Assembly: GCA_015063005.1 (NCBI GenBank)
Contig: SUTF01000001.1
Span: forward strand, 239,000-302,999
DNA: 64,000 nt
Reading direction: 5' to 3'
Source: Methanobrevibacter millerae
Lineage (GTDB): Archaea > Methanobacteriota > Methanobacteria > Methanobacteriales > Methanobacteriaceae
Shown: positions 46,449-55,847 of the stretch, piece after piece
How positions within the stretch are numbered: position 1 is the first letter of the stretch
Layout: each line of letters begins with the position of its first letter
Position numbers and translations under genes: made by a program
The notes under the pieces: model-generated
Databases searched by the model: none
Seen by the model: the letters and a program-made list of their open reading frames with translations, nothing else
What the model was told of the DNA's origin: nothing

Positions 46449-48527
46449 TTAAACAACAGTTACTTGACTACCACCGTTGGATGGAGCGTATTGGAACGTA
46501 CCGTCAAATGACATGTACATGTTGTATATTCCAGGTTCTAAGTTGATGTTGAGTCTAAATTCACCGTTTGCATCGGTTGATCTGTAGTATTTTACACCAT
46601 TGATGTGGAATGCAACTGCTGCATCAGCAATAGGTTGACCTAATTGGTCCACTAATTGAGCAACAAATTGGTTTCCTTTGCCTTGGAATGTAACTGGTGT
46701 ACTTTTAATGGTAGTATTACTTTGGATAGCGGTTAAAACATATGTTTCAGTGTAAACAGTTCCGTCATTATCTGCGTATTTTACGGTCATGTTATAGTCA
46801 CCCATGTTTAAGTTAATGTTTAAACCAGCAATACCGTTTTCATCAGTAGTTCTGTTGTAACTTACACCATTAACAGTAAATTCAACAGTCTTATTAGTTA
46901 ATAATCTGTTACTTTCATCTTTTAATGTAATTTCAAATCTTTGTTTTGCTTTAGTTGGGATAGTGATATCGGAACCTACAATGATAACCGGAAGACCTTT
47001 AATGTTAAATGTGGTACTATTGGTTATTTGTCTGTAGTATGCATCTCCAATGAATTCGTCACCGTCGTAGCTTACAGTAATGTTGTATTCGCCAATATCA
47101 TATAATAAAGGAAGGTTTATGATTCCTTGATCATTGGTTGTTGAATTAAAAGTTCCGATTTCAACATCGCCTGAAGAAATGGTTATTGTCACTTCTTGAT
47201 TAGCTAAAGCAACATTGTCTTCACCAATTAACATGATGTCGTATACTTCACCAAATTCAAAGTCAGTTTCATCATTGAGGAAAATAACATTTGATAATTT
47301 AATAGGGACGTTTCCTTCAATTGTAACATTGTTTTCTTCTACAACTAAATTATTTGTTTTGAAAGTGTAGGTATTGTTATCAGTAAATGAAAATACGGTT
47401 ACACCATCATCATATGCATTGTTGATTACTGTGAATTCACCTTTAGGGGTAATCATACCACCTTTACTTGATCCTGCAACAGCAATAGAATCTTCGCCTA
47501 AGAATTTGTTTTCAGTGATTATGATTGTTTCAATGTTACTTGGAGCACCGTGAGCGGTGTTACCTTCTTCCACATAGATTGCAGCTTTATCTCTATTGGA
47601 TGATGAGATTTTCCCTGCTTCGGTTACAAATATGTTATCAGTAATATCTGAGTCTCCTGCTGCTTTAATAATACCTACTGCAAATGCTTTTGAATTTTGG
47701 AATAGATTACCTTTCATTGTGATGTTGGTAATTCCTCCACCATAGAAGACTCCGTACCAAACATCACTCATGATGTTATCATACATTTCTACATTAGCAG
47801 CACCTGATGCGATTGAAACTGCATCAAGGAAGTCTCCTTGGAAAGTGTTGTTGATAATGGTAATTCCTGATCCACCCATAAGGTTGATTGCTTTTGAACC
47901 GGTTTCTTGTTTACCGTAGTCACCTGCAATAGTACTTGCATCGGTTGCACCATCATCTGCGAAAAATACATTGTTTTGGATAGTTACATTACCTGTTGGT
48001 CTTCTGATGTATATTCCAGAATTACCGTTGTTGAATGTACATCCTTCAATAATGTAGTCGCTACCACCGAAGATTTCTAATCCACGACCGTTCCATAGGA
48101 TTGGGTTGGTCATTATAAAGTTTAAGTTGTAAACTTGGGATCCAGCAACGCTTTCTTCATCAGCTTCGAATGAAAATCCTTGGTATCCTTTGACTGTTGC
48201 ACCGTTACCTTGTAAGATAAGGGTATGTTCAATTTTTACTCCAGTACTTAAGTTACCGAAGTCGTATGTCGCACCTTCTGCAAAGTTAAGTGTGTCTCCT
48301 GCAGTTGTATTTGCAATAATAGCTTCTATATCTGATACGGTAGCATCAGCTGGCACATCATGGCTGGCAGCTAACACTTCATCAGCATTACTTGCTTCAA
48401 TAACTACTGCATCATTATTTGATGCTACAATGTCGTCAGTTGCTACATCTTCTGCAGATACGGCAGAAACTGATACAATAGCTATAAAAATGATTAATAA
48501 TGCTAAAATTTTTTTATTAATCTTCAT
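46449..48527 (-). CDS. adhesin-like protein (692 residues), probably highly expressed
   Basis: Signal peptide MKINKKILALLIIFIAIVSV with cleavage near VSA (about 25). A beta-helix follows (about 60-390: GCTFNNGNSGIYIRRPTGNVTIQNN and similar turns), then an Ig-like domain (about 395-510). Two further Ig-like modules end the chain (FTVNGVSYNRTTDENG and FHINGVKYYRSTDANG). It has no C-terminal anchor. Codons for Pro, Asn, Asp and Tyr are more C-ending than in the neighbouring adhesins, as in fdhA, suggesting high expression. TATA box TTTATATA at about 48641-48648 implies a leader near 95 bases; SD GGGAG precedes the ATG. Confidence 0.87.
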   Translation of the reverse strand: MKINKKILALLIIFIAIVSVSAVSAEDVATDDIVASNNDAVVIEASNADEVLAASHDVPADATVSDIEAIIANTTAGDTLNFAEGATYDFGNLSTGVKIEHTLILQGNGATVKGYQGFSFEADEESVAGSQVYNLNFIMTNPILWNGRGLEIFGGSDYIIEGCTFNNGNSGIYIRRPTGNVTIQNNVFFADDGATDASTIAGDYGKQETGSKAINLMGGSGITIINNTFQGDFLDAVSIASGAANVEMYDNIMSDVWYGVFYGGGITNITMKGNLFQNSKAFAVGIIKAAGDSDITDNIFVTEAGKISSSNRDKAAIYVEEGNTAHGAPSNIETIIITENKFLGEDSIAVAGSSKGGMITPKGEFTVINNAYDDGVTVFSFTDNNTYTFKTNNLVVEENNVTIEGNVPIKLSNVIFLNDETDFEFGEVYDIMLIGEDNVALANQEVTITISSGDVEIGTFNSTTNDQGIINLPLLYDIGEYNITVSYDGDEFIGDAYYRQITNSTTFNIKGLPVIIVGSDITIPTKAKQRFEITLKDESNRLLTNKTVEFTVNGVSYNRTTDENGIAGLNINLNMGDYNMTVKYADNDGTVYTETYVLTAIQSNTTIKSTPVTFQGKGNQFVAQLVDQLGQPIADAAVAFHINGVKYYRSTDANGEFRLNINLEPGIYNMYMSFDGTFQYAPSNGGSQVTVV

Positions 48528-48892
48528 ATTTTTTTTCTCCCATTAATTTTATTTTTATTAACTAATAATGATAATGAATTGAATGTTTATCTATGCCATT
48601 AATTATTATTAGTAATATTAACTCTAATTTAATACCTATATAAACATTGTTATCATTCGATAATTTTTTAAAAATTATATTCAATTATAAATTATAAAAT
48701 TGCACATTTTGTTTATTTCTTTTAATTTTTATTAAATAATTTTTAAAATATTTTTATTATTTTATTGAATTTTACTATTATTACTATCGATTTTAATATT
48801 TTCATTTTTTACTAAAAATAGCATTCGAATTATTTATATAGTTATATCAATAAAATTTTACATATAATTAATAATTTAAAGGAGGTGAAAAT
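48528..48892. promoter_or_regulatory. divergent promoter region between two surface-protein genes
   Basis: 365 bp, extremely AT-rich, no ORF. On the minus side a TATA box TTTATATA lies near 48641-48648 for the 46449-48527 gene; on the plus side TTTATATA at 48833-48840 precedes GGAGGTGA at 48881-48888. The middle (about 48660-48810) is nearly pure A/T with no repeat I can support. Confidence 0.6.
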
Positions 48893-50794
48893 CTGAATAA
48901 AAAATTGTTTTTGGCCTTAATTTTCATGATTTTTATTTCTATTAATTTTGTTAGTGCAAATGATAATGTAACTAGCGATTTAGATTTAAATAATGTGATT
49001 TTGGATACCTCTGATGATGATTTGATGGGTGAAAATTTGACGTATAGTGCCATGTTGATGTCAAAAAATAATACTCCTTTAACTAATCAGACAGTAGTTT
49101 TTTCTGTAAATGGTATAGATTATACAAAAATCACTGATATGAATGGTATTGCATTTTTAAATATTACATTGGATGATGGCATTTATCCGATTTCCACAAC
49201 ATTTAAAAATCAAAATAATCACTCAATTATCAATAATAATACGATTTATGTTTCAAAGAATGTTGGAACATTAATTAAGGATAATCTATCTGGAAGCGAA
49301 ATCCAAAAAATCATTGATCGAGCAAATTCTGGTGATTCATTGATTTTTGCAGGAAATAGATATGATGATGTTTCTCTTACTGTAAATAAATCATTAAACA
49401 TTATCAGTATTGTAAAATCAATTTTCAATGGAAATTCAGCATCTCCAGTAATAACTGTTAAATCAGATAGTGTCAAAATATCAAATTTTGAAATTTCTTG
49501 GGGATCTGTTGGTATTCTTTTAGATAATGCAGATAATGTGAAAATTTCCAATAATAATATTATAAATAATCTTGATGGAATCAATGTAGTCAATTCACAA
49601 GATGCATGGATTTTTAATAATAACATTTCCAATTCTAAAAAGAATGCAATTTACCTTAAAAATTCAAATAATGCAAATATCTCATACAATAGTTTGGTGA
49701 ATAATTATAATGGAATTTATTTTGATGAAAATGTTGTTGAAAGTCAAATCTTTTCAAATTATATATCAAAGTCCACCAATGATGCCGTTAGCTTTGCTAA
49801 ATCAGGATCTCATACAAACATGTCATATAATATGATAGAAAATAATGCAAATGGAATATTCATTGACATGATTGGCGATGAAGATTTAAACATTGAACTT
49901 AATACAATCCAGAAAAATAAGGAAAACGGAATTTATTTTGGTGAAAATTATCGTAAATCTGATGAATCAGGCGTAATTAATATTGCAAACAATTCAATTG
50001 TTTATAATAAGGAATTCAACATTTTGGGTAGGGATAGTATCTATAATAAGATAGACCTCAATACCAATTGGATTGCTTCTGATAATTCCCGGTTTAATGG
50101 CGTATGTGAAAAAATTAAATTCAGTAAATATCATTTAAATGTTGAGCAAATTGATGGAAATACAATTTCTGTAAGTGTTGATGGAATAAAAACTGATTCA
50201 ATGTTGAGAGTTTCCTATAATGGAGGTAAAAATTGGCAAACAGTAACTCTGGTCGATGGTAAGGCCACTATGGCCATTTCCAATAATGATGGAAATGTTG
50301 TTTTTGATTATTATGAAACCAATAATAACTATCAATATCAGTTGGATAATTATGTTCCACCATCTCCGGTAACACCAGTCGTTCCAGATGCTCCTCAAAA
50401 CCCTTCAGATTCCAAACAAACTAATGAAACTAATCCACAATCTGAACAGGTTGAAGGTAATGGGAGCACTTCCAATCAGAATTCTGGATCTCCACAAGGC
50501 CAAAGTATAAGTAATACTGGAAATTCCAATCCTGTTGAGGAGGCATCTTCACAAACAAGTGAAAGTCCATCTAGTCAAACAGCTTCTCAGGCGGTTTCAA
50601 CTGCTAGTGATTCTCAGTCTGTTTCAAAACAGGTTTCAGACCCGACACAATCAATCTCAAAAGCTTTGAATATTGATGAAGAAGTTGTCAGAATTGCTGG
50701 GATGGGCTTCATATTTTTACTCATTGTTCTTGTAATTGCTGTATATTATAAGGATGATGTAAAATACATGTTAAATAAACGAAATGGACAATAA
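48893..50794 (+). CDS. membrane-anchored beta-helix surface protein, probable CTG start
   Basis: The SD GGAGGTGA (48881-48888) is spaced for CTG 48893, which would give NKKLFLALIFMIFISINFVSA, a complete signal peptide. The next candidate, TTG 48905, is 19 bases from the SD core and drops the basic residues. The product (about 633 residues) has one Ig-like domain (about 35-115), a NosD-type beta-helix (about 130-420), another beta domain (about 420-490), a Pro/Ser/Thr/Gln-rich stalk (about 495-595), a membrane helix (GMGFIFLLIVLVIAVYY) and a short basic tail. It is the only one of the five large surface proteins here with a clear anchor, and it precedes the Exb-like genes. Confidence 0.85.
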   Translation: MNKKLFLALIFMIFISINFVSANDNVTSDLDLNNVILDTSDDDLMGENLTYSAMLMSKNNTPLTNQTVVFSVNGIDYTKITDMNGIAFLNITLDDGIYPISTTFKNQNNHSIINNNTIYVSKNVGTLIKDNLSGSEIQKIIDRANSGDSLIFAGNRYDDVSLTVNKSLNIISIVKSIFNGNSASPVITVKSDSVKISNFEISWGSVGILLDNADNVKISNNNIINNLDGINVVNSQDAWIFNNNISNSKKNAIYLKNSNNANISYNSLVNNYNGIYFDENVVESQIFSNYISKSTNDAVSFAKSGSHTNMSYNMIENNANGIFIDMIGDEDLNIELNTIQKNKENGIYFGENYRKSDESGVINIANNSIVYNKEFNILGRDSIYNKIDLNTNWIASDNSRFNGVCEKIKFSKYHLNVEQIDGNTISVSVDGIKTDSMLRVSYNGGKNWQTVTLVDGKATMAISNNDGNVVFDYYETNNNYQYQLDNYVPPSPVTPVVPDAPQNPSDSKQTNETNPQSEQVEGNGSTSNQNSGSPQGQSISNTGNSNPVEEASSQTSESPSSQTASQAVSTASDSQSVSKQVSDPTQSISKALNIDEEVVRIAGMGFIFLLIVLVIAVYYKDDVKYMLNKRNGQ

Positions 50795-50889
50795 AAGTTC
50801 ATTTTATTTTTCTTTTTTTAAAATACGATATGTTTATATATTTATATTGTAATATATTTAGTTGTATAATAATTTAATGGACTATAAAT

Positions 50890-51531
50890 ATGTTAGATTT
50901 AATTTTTGGGTATTTAATAATTATTGTAATATTATTATCTGCTAATGTAGGTCTTTTTTTAGGTAATTATAATTTTAATAATATAAAAAGTACTCTTATA
51001 TTTGTAGTGTTAGGAATATTATTTATCATTGATATTAATATTTCAAGACTATTTTCACTTAATTTGTTGGACTATTTGACTCATGTTTTCTTAATAATTT
51101 TTGTTATTGTATTTATAATACTGTTAACTTATTTGAAACTGAACAAGTTAAATGTCTCATTATATTGTACTGTATTTTTGTATTATATGTCTTCATTTCT
51201 ATTGGCATCCCAATTAACTGAATTGAGCATATATGATAGTTTATTATTAACTTTTATTTCAATAATTATAATGATTGTAGCATTTCAATCATCTAAACTA
51301 TTGATTTATGCAAAACGCCCATATAATGTAATCATTGGAGAATATATGTCATTAATGGGAATTCTGATTTTTTTATTCGCACTAACCAATGTTTCAATTA
51401 TGAAGTTGGACTATGAAATGTTTTCTCCATTTTTAATTTTAACTCCTACATATCAGTTAGTCTATGTTGTTATTGCTATTATTGTTGTTTTAATTATTGG
51501 ATTATATTGGAATGATAAAAAATCGAGGTAG
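50890..51531 (+). CDS. 7-TM membrane protein (possibly DUF2162-type) of the Exb-like cluster
   Basis: A 213-residue integral membrane protein with about seven hydrophobic helices (near 3-23, 33-50, 60-82, 90-108, 117-134, 149-166 and 180-206) and short loops. It ends in a charged WNDKKSR tail. I do not recognise catalytic residues. Its size and position before an ExbB-like and a DUF2149 gene fit the archaeal DUF2162 'predicted transporter' family, but this is from memory of gene neighbourhoods. A TATA-like TTTATATAT near 50832 suggests a promoter after the preceding gene; 3 bp separate it from the next gene. Confidence 0.6.
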   Translation: MLDLIFGYLIIIVILLSANVGLFLGNYNFNNIKSTLIFVVLGILFIIDINISRLFSLNLLDYLTHVFLIIFVIVFIILLTYLKLNKLNVSLYCTVFLYYMSSFLLASQLTELSIYDSLLLTFISIIIMIVAFQSSKLLIYAKRPYNVIIGEYMSLMGILIFLFALTNVSIMKLDYEMFSPFLILTPTYQLVYVVIAIIVVLIIGLYWNDKKSR

Positions 51532-51534
51532 CTT

Positions 51535-52182
51535 ATGATAATTCAAGGAACTGAAACTTTAACTTCATTAATTCATATAATATCTGAGAGCCTTTTGACT
51601 CCTGTTGTTGTTATATTGGTAATTTTTGTTGTTTTAGCTATTTTGTGTCTTGGAGGTGCGATTAATGAATATATTTCACGCAAGCCTATTTCATCCCAGG
51701 AATTTGAAAAACTGGTTCGTGACATTTCATTTTCCAAATCTCCATCTGAAATTGAAGAAAATGTCAGTCGCAGTAATCTATTTGATTGGCAAAAAGATAT
51801 TCTTGTTAAAATTGCAAATAATCATGACATTGGCATAAAAGCAAGAAAAGCTTTAGCCAGTGAATTGATTTCAAGTGAAGAAACAAGATTGATTAAAAAG
51901 ACAAATAAAACAGACATTCTTGTGAGATTGGGTCCTATTTTAGGTCTTTTGGGAACTTTGATTCCATTAGGCCCTGGTCTTGCAGCTTTAGGCAGCGGTG
52001 ATATTACTACTTTAGCACAATCTTTGACTATTGCATTTGATACAACTGTAACTGGTCTTGCCGTTGGTGGAATTGCATATTTAATTTCCAAATTTAAAAA
52101 ACAATGGTATGAATCAGATTTGATTGATGTTGAAACATTGGCTGAAGTTGAACTTGAGTCCTTAGTTAATCAGGGTGAATGA
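51535..52182 (+). CDS. MotA/TolQ/ExbB-family proton channel protein
   Basis: A 215-residue protein with the ExbB/TolQ layout: one helix near residues 18-42, a cytoplasmic helical domain (about 45-125), and two C-terminal helices. These read DILVRLGPILGLLGTLIPLGPGL (first part shown) and SLTIAFDTTVTGLAVGGIAYLI, the family signature with conserved Gly/Pro and Thr lining the proton path. The family forms pentameric proton channels that drive a TolR/ExbD-type partner. SD GAGGT precedes the ATG. The next gene starts one base after its stop. Confidence 0.85.
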   Translation: MIIQGTETLTSLIHIISESLLTPVVVILVIFVVLAILCLGGAINEYISRKPISSQEFEKLVRDISFSKSPSEIEENVSRSNLFDWQKDILVKIANNHDIGIKARKALASELISSEETRLIKKTNKTDILVRLGPILGLLGTLIPLGPGLAALGSGDITTLAQSLTIAFDTTVTGLAVGGIAYLISKFKKQWYESDLIDVETLAEVELESLVNQGE

Positions 52183-52183
52183 T

Positions 52184-52483
52184 ATGCTTAGAAAAAAACG
52201 CAGAATAAGTGAATCAATTGATGATGATCCGATGTCCGGGCTCACTAATCTTTCAGATGCAATGTTAGTTTTAGCTTTAGGATTTTTAATATTTGCTATC
52301 ATGGCATTATCTGCAAATCCTGAGTTAATTACTAATTCCCAAAATACTAAAGATGTTTCTACAGCAGAAACTTTTAATCAAACATATTCTGATGCTAGTG
52401 GGATTGAAGATAGTGGTTTCAACGAGGTTGGAAAGGTCTATGAAGACCCAACTACTGGCGAGCTTGTAATGGTTTCGGGGTAG
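52184..52483 (+). CDS. DUF2149 protein, candidate TolR/ExbD-like partner
   Basis: A 99-residue protein from ATG 52184 (GGGTGA SD; the upstream GTG 52175 is the SD itself). Basic cytoplasmic N-terminus MLRKKRR, then DPMSGLTNLSDAMLVLALGF: a single membrane helix entered by Asp25, matching the conserved proton-accepting Asp of ExbD/TolR (pattern xxDxMLVLL). The extracytoplasmic part ends FNEVGKVYEDPTTGELVMVSG, typical of DUF2149. It lacks the folded C-terminal domain of ExbD. Immediate coupling to the ExbB-like gene supports a stator-like complex (inference). Confidence 0.78.
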   Translation: MLRKKRRISESIDDDPMSGLTNLSDAMLVLALGFLIFAIMALSANPELITNSQNTKDVSTAETFNQTYSDASGIEDSGFNEVGKVYEDPTTGELVMVSG

Positions 52484-52794
52484 TTAAATCTTTTTATTTT
52501 ATTTATTGCTTATTTTTTTCAATTTTTTATTTTTTTTAATAAAATTTATTTAAGTATTCCTAAAAATTCGAAAATAATAGCGATGTGAAAATCATTCTGT
52601 CATGATTTATCATTAACTTTTTATTTTTTTAATTAATACTATTTAAATATTTCTTTTAGTCTTTAATAACAAAGCCTTTTTATTATATGATTGCCATATA
52701 TAATATTCATAATACAATGGATTAATCTATTTGGCGGATTAATATGTATTATACTATAAATTAATTTATAAGGGGATAAAAAGAGGTTGAGAAT
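52484..52794. promoter_or_regulatory. fdhC upstream region
   Basis: 311 bp without ORF. T-rich terminator-like DNA follows the DUF2149 gene (about 52490-52550). A direct repeat GGATTAAT at 52719-52726 and 52736-52743 (17-bp period) lies before a TATA-like stretch (ACTATAAATTAATTTATAA) and the SD AGGTTGA of fdhC. Candidate promoter; exact start unknown. Confidence 0.5.
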
Positions 52795-53586
52795 ATGAGT
52801 TCATCTTTTAAAAGTCCAGTAGATACTGCTAAAGCAATATCTGCAACAGCTGGAGCTAAAAACTCAGCAAATATTGTAAATGTGATTTTACTCTCCTTCT
52901 TGGCAGGAGCTTATATCGCATTCGGAGGATTGCTAGCAATCATTGCTAGTGCAGGAATGGCAGGTGCAGGTGCACCAGCCGGTTTAGAAAAATTTGTATT
53001 TGGTGCAGTGTTCCCTGTAGGTTTGATCATTGTTGTACTTGCAGGTTCTGAACTATTCACCGGAAACGTCATGTTCATGACTATTGGTGTTTTAGACGGT
53101 TCTGCATCTGTCGGCGGTCTCGCTAAAAATTGGGTATTAAGCTGGATATTCAACTTTGTCGGTTCATTATTCGTTGCTTTTGTACTCGCTTACATGGGAG
53201 GTCTTTTCCCTGCAGATTCAGTATTCGCAACAAAAGCTATTGGTGTAGCTACTGCTAAAGTAGGTATGCCTTGGGCTCAAGCATTCATCAGAGCTATTGG
53301 TTGTAACTGGTTAGTATGTTTAGCTGTATGGTTAGCTAACGCATCTGACGATATCATCGGTAAAATCTTTGGTATCTGGTTCCCAATCATGGCGTTCGTT
53401 ACAATTGGATTTGAGCACAGTGTTGCAAACATGTTCTTCATACCATTAGGTATGTTCTTAGGTGCTAAAGGTGTAACCTGGTCCACTATTATTGTAAACA
53501 ACTTAATTCCTGTAACCTTAGGAAACATTGTTGGAGGAGCTATATTCGTAGCTTGTATATATTGGTACACTTATCTTAAAGAATAA
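52795..53586 (+). CDS. fdhC: formate transporter FdhC
   Basis: A 263-residue FNT-family channel with six membrane helices. Family marks are [33 protein letters not shown], and [18 protein letters not shown] with the conserved pore His in 'EHSVANM'. It admits formate for the F420-reducing formate dehydrogenase encoded next. Codon use is strongly biased, implying high expression. A 12-bp hairpin lies between it and fdhA. Confidence 0.95.
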   Translation: MSSSFKSPVDTAKAISATAGAKNSANIVNVILLSFLAGAYIAFGGLLAIIASAGMAGAGAPAGLEKFVFGAVFPVGLIIVVLAGSELFTGNVMFMTIGVLDGSASVGGLAKNWVLSWIFNFVGSLFVAFVLAYMGGLFPADSVFATKAIGVATAKVGMPWAQAFIRAIGCNWLVCLAVWLANASDDIIGKIFGIWFPIMAFVTIGFEHSVANMFFIPLGMFLGAKGVTWSTIIVNNLIPVTLGNIVGGAIFVACIYWYTYLKE

Positions 53587-53598
53587 GTGTGAATTTTG

Positions 53599-53635
53599 TT
53601 TAAGAAGCAATATCCTTGCTTCTTAAAAATTTTTA
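53599..53635 (+). terminator. intercistronic hairpin between fdhC and fdhA
   Basis: Perfect 12-bp arms TTTAAGAAGCAA (53599-53610) and TTGCTTCTTAAA (53616-53627), loop TATCC, then AATTTTTATT. It looks like an intrinsic terminator or a processing/stabilising structure inside the operon. Confidence 0.6.
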
Positions 53636-53664
53636 TTGACATAAAAAATTTTGGAGATTATAAA

Positions 53665-55830
53665 ATGGTTGAGATTAAATATGTCCCATCTATTTGTCCA
53701 TACTGTGGTACCGGTTGTGGTATCAACTTTGTAGTTAAAGATGGAAAAATTATTGGGGTTGAACCTTACAAAAGACACCCTGTAAATGAAGGTAAAGTAT
53801 GTCCAAAAGGTAACTTCGGATATCAATTCATTAACAGAGAAGATAGATTAACTACACCATTAATTAAAGAAAATGGTGAATTCAGAGAAGCTTCTTGGGA
53901 TGAAGCATTAGACTTAGTTGCTAACAAACTCAAAGAAGTATCTGATGAAGATCCAAACAAAGTTGGATTCTATGCATGTGCTCGTTCACCAAACGAAAAC
54001 ATCTACATTACTCAAAAATTAGCTAGAGTAGCTTGTGGTACTCAAAACGTAGACCACTGTGCACGTATCTGTCACGGACCTACTGTAGCAGGTTTAGCAA
54101 CCACCTTCGGTTCAGGTGCTATGACCAACGGTTTCGACAGTATTAAAGAAGCAGACTACATCTTCTGTATTGGTTCTAACAACATGGAAGCACACCCATT
54201 GTTTGGTCGTAAATTAATCCAAGCTAAACAAAACGGTGCTAAATTAGTTGTATTAGACCCAAGATTCACTCCTACTGCAAAAATCGCAGATGAATACGTA
54301 GAATTTGAAACTGGTACTGACGTAGCTTTAATGAACGCAATGATTAAAGTTATCATCGACAACGATTTACAAGATGACGAATTCATTGCAAACAGAACTA
54401 AAGGTTTCGAAGAAATGAAAGAAGTTGTTCAAAAATACGATTTAGAAATGGCTTCCGAAATTACTGGTATCAAACCTGAAGTAATTGAACACTTAGCTAT
54501 TGAATACGCATCTGCTGACAAAGCTGCTATCGTATACTCATTAGGTATTACCGAACACTCCCACGGTGCAGACAACGTTATGTCCACTGCAAACCTTGCA
54601 ATGTTAACCGGTAACATTGGTAGACAAGGTACTGGTGTAAACCCATTAAGAGGACAAAACAACGTACAAGGTGCTTGTGATATGGGTGCATTACCTTCCG
54701 ATTACGTAGGATACAGAAAAGTCGCTGACGAAGAAACCACTGCATGGTTCAATGACTACTACAGCGGATACGGATACGAAGTTAACTTACCTACCAAACC
54801 AGGTTTAACTTTAGTTGAAATGATGAACGCTGCTCACGCTGGTGACTTAAAAGTATTATACATCCACGGTGAAGACCCTGTATTATCTGATGCAGATGTT
54901 GCTCACACTAAAGCAGCTCTCGCTAACTTAGATATGTTAATCGTACAAGAATGTTTCTTAACTGACACCGCACAATGTGCTGATGTTGTTTTACCTGCAG
55001 CAGGTTGGGGTGAACAAGAAGGTACATTCACCAGTGGTGAAAGAAGAGTTCAATGTTTACACAAAGCTCAAGAACCACCTGAAGGCGCATGGTTAGATTG
55101 GAAGATCATGGAAGAAATCGCAGTTAGAATGGGAGTTCCAAGAGAATTATTCCACTACGAATCTGCTGAAGAAATCTTTGATGAAATCAGAGAATGTGCT
55201 CCTATCATGGCTGGTATGAACCGTGAAAGATTAGACACTCCTGAAGCACTTCACTGGCCTTGCCCATCTGAAGACGACCCATGTCAACCATTAATGCACA
55301 AAGATAAATTTGCACACCCTGATGGTTTAGGTGTCTTCCAAGCATTAGAACACAAAGGACCAGTTGAAACTGTCGATGAAGAATATCCATTATTATTAAC
55401 TACCACTAGAGTATTGTTCCACTATCACGCTGCTATGACCAGAAGATGTGAAACCTTATCTAACGAAGTTAAAACTGGATTTATCGAAATCAACACTAAA
55501 GATGCTGAAGCAAGAGGAATTATCAACGGTGAAGTAGTAAGAGCATTCTCCAGAAGAGGAGAAATCGCAATTCCTGCACGTGTAACTGATGATATCAGAG
55601 AAGGTATTGTAAACATTCCTATGCACTTTGCAGAATGTGCTGCTAACGTATTAACCAATTCCGATTCTTTCGATCCTAAATCTAAAATGGTTGAATTAAA
55701 AGCTTGTGCTATTGAAGTTGAAAAATTCGATGAAAAAGTCGAAATCAAAAACGAACTTTACAAATACGGTACTGATACTGAAGTAAAAGCTGAAGATATG
55801 TCAACTACCACCGTACAAGTAGGAAAATAA
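53665..55830 (+). CDS. fdhA: formate dehydrogenase subunit alpha FdhA
   Basis: About 721 residues from ATG 53665, after GGAGAT; a longer upstream reading (from 53596) crosses the hairpin and is rejected. The molybdopterin oxidoreductase has an N-terminal [4Fe-4S] site CPYCGTGCG...VCPKG (about 11-48). The active-site segment [15 protein letters not shown] has Cys where E. coli Fdh-H has selenocysteine, so this is the Cys form. Bis-MGD-binding blocks GSNNMEAHP and [12 protein letters not shown] follow. It oxidises formate and passes electrons to FdhB and F420 in the cytoplasm. Confidence 0.97.
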   Translation: MVEIKYVPSICPYCGTGCGINFVVKDGKIIGVEPYKRHPVNEGKVCPKGNFGYQFINREDRLTTPLIKENGEFREASWDEALDLVANKLKEVSDEDPNKVGFYACARSPNENIYITQKLARVACGTQNVDHCARICHGPTVAGLATTFGSGAMTNGFDSIKEADYIFCIGSNNMEAHPLFGRKLIQAKQNGAKLVVLDPRFTPTAKIADEYVEFETGTDVALMNAMIKVIIDNDLQDDEFIANRTKGFEEMKEVVQKYDLEMASEITGIKPEVIEHLAIEYASADKAAIVYSLGITEHSHGADNVMSTANLAMLTGNIGRQGTGVNPLRGQNNVQGACDMGALPSDYVGYRKVADEETTAWFNDYYSGYGYEVNLPTKPGLTLVEMMNAAHAGDLKVLYIHGEDPVLSDADVAHTKAALANLDMLIVQECFLTDTAQCADVVLPAAGWGEQEGTFTSGERRVQCLHKAQEPPEGAWLDWKIMEEIAVRMGVPRELFHYESAEEIFDEIRECAPIMAGMNRERLDTPEALHWPCPSEDDPCQPLMHKDKFAHPDGLGVFQALEHKGPVETVDEEYPLLLTTTRVLFHYHAAMTRRCETLSNEVKTGFIEINTKDAEARGIINGEVVRAFSRRGEIAIPARVTDDIREGIVNIPMHFAECAANVLTNSDSFDPKSKMVELKACAIEVEKFDEKVEIKNELYKYGTDTEVKAEDMSTTTVQVGK

Positions 55831-55847
55831 ATAGGGAGTAGATTTAA

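Noticed and set aside
53596..53664. Longer N-terminus for FdhA
   Set aside because: The extension would translate through the fdhC-fdhA hairpin and has no SD; ATG 53665 follows GGAGAT and places the Fe-S motif at the usual distance.
54040..54090. Selenocysteine in FdhA (and likewise in FwdB near 63310)
   Set aside because: The active-site codons read TGT (Cys) in both genes; no in-frame TGA occurs.
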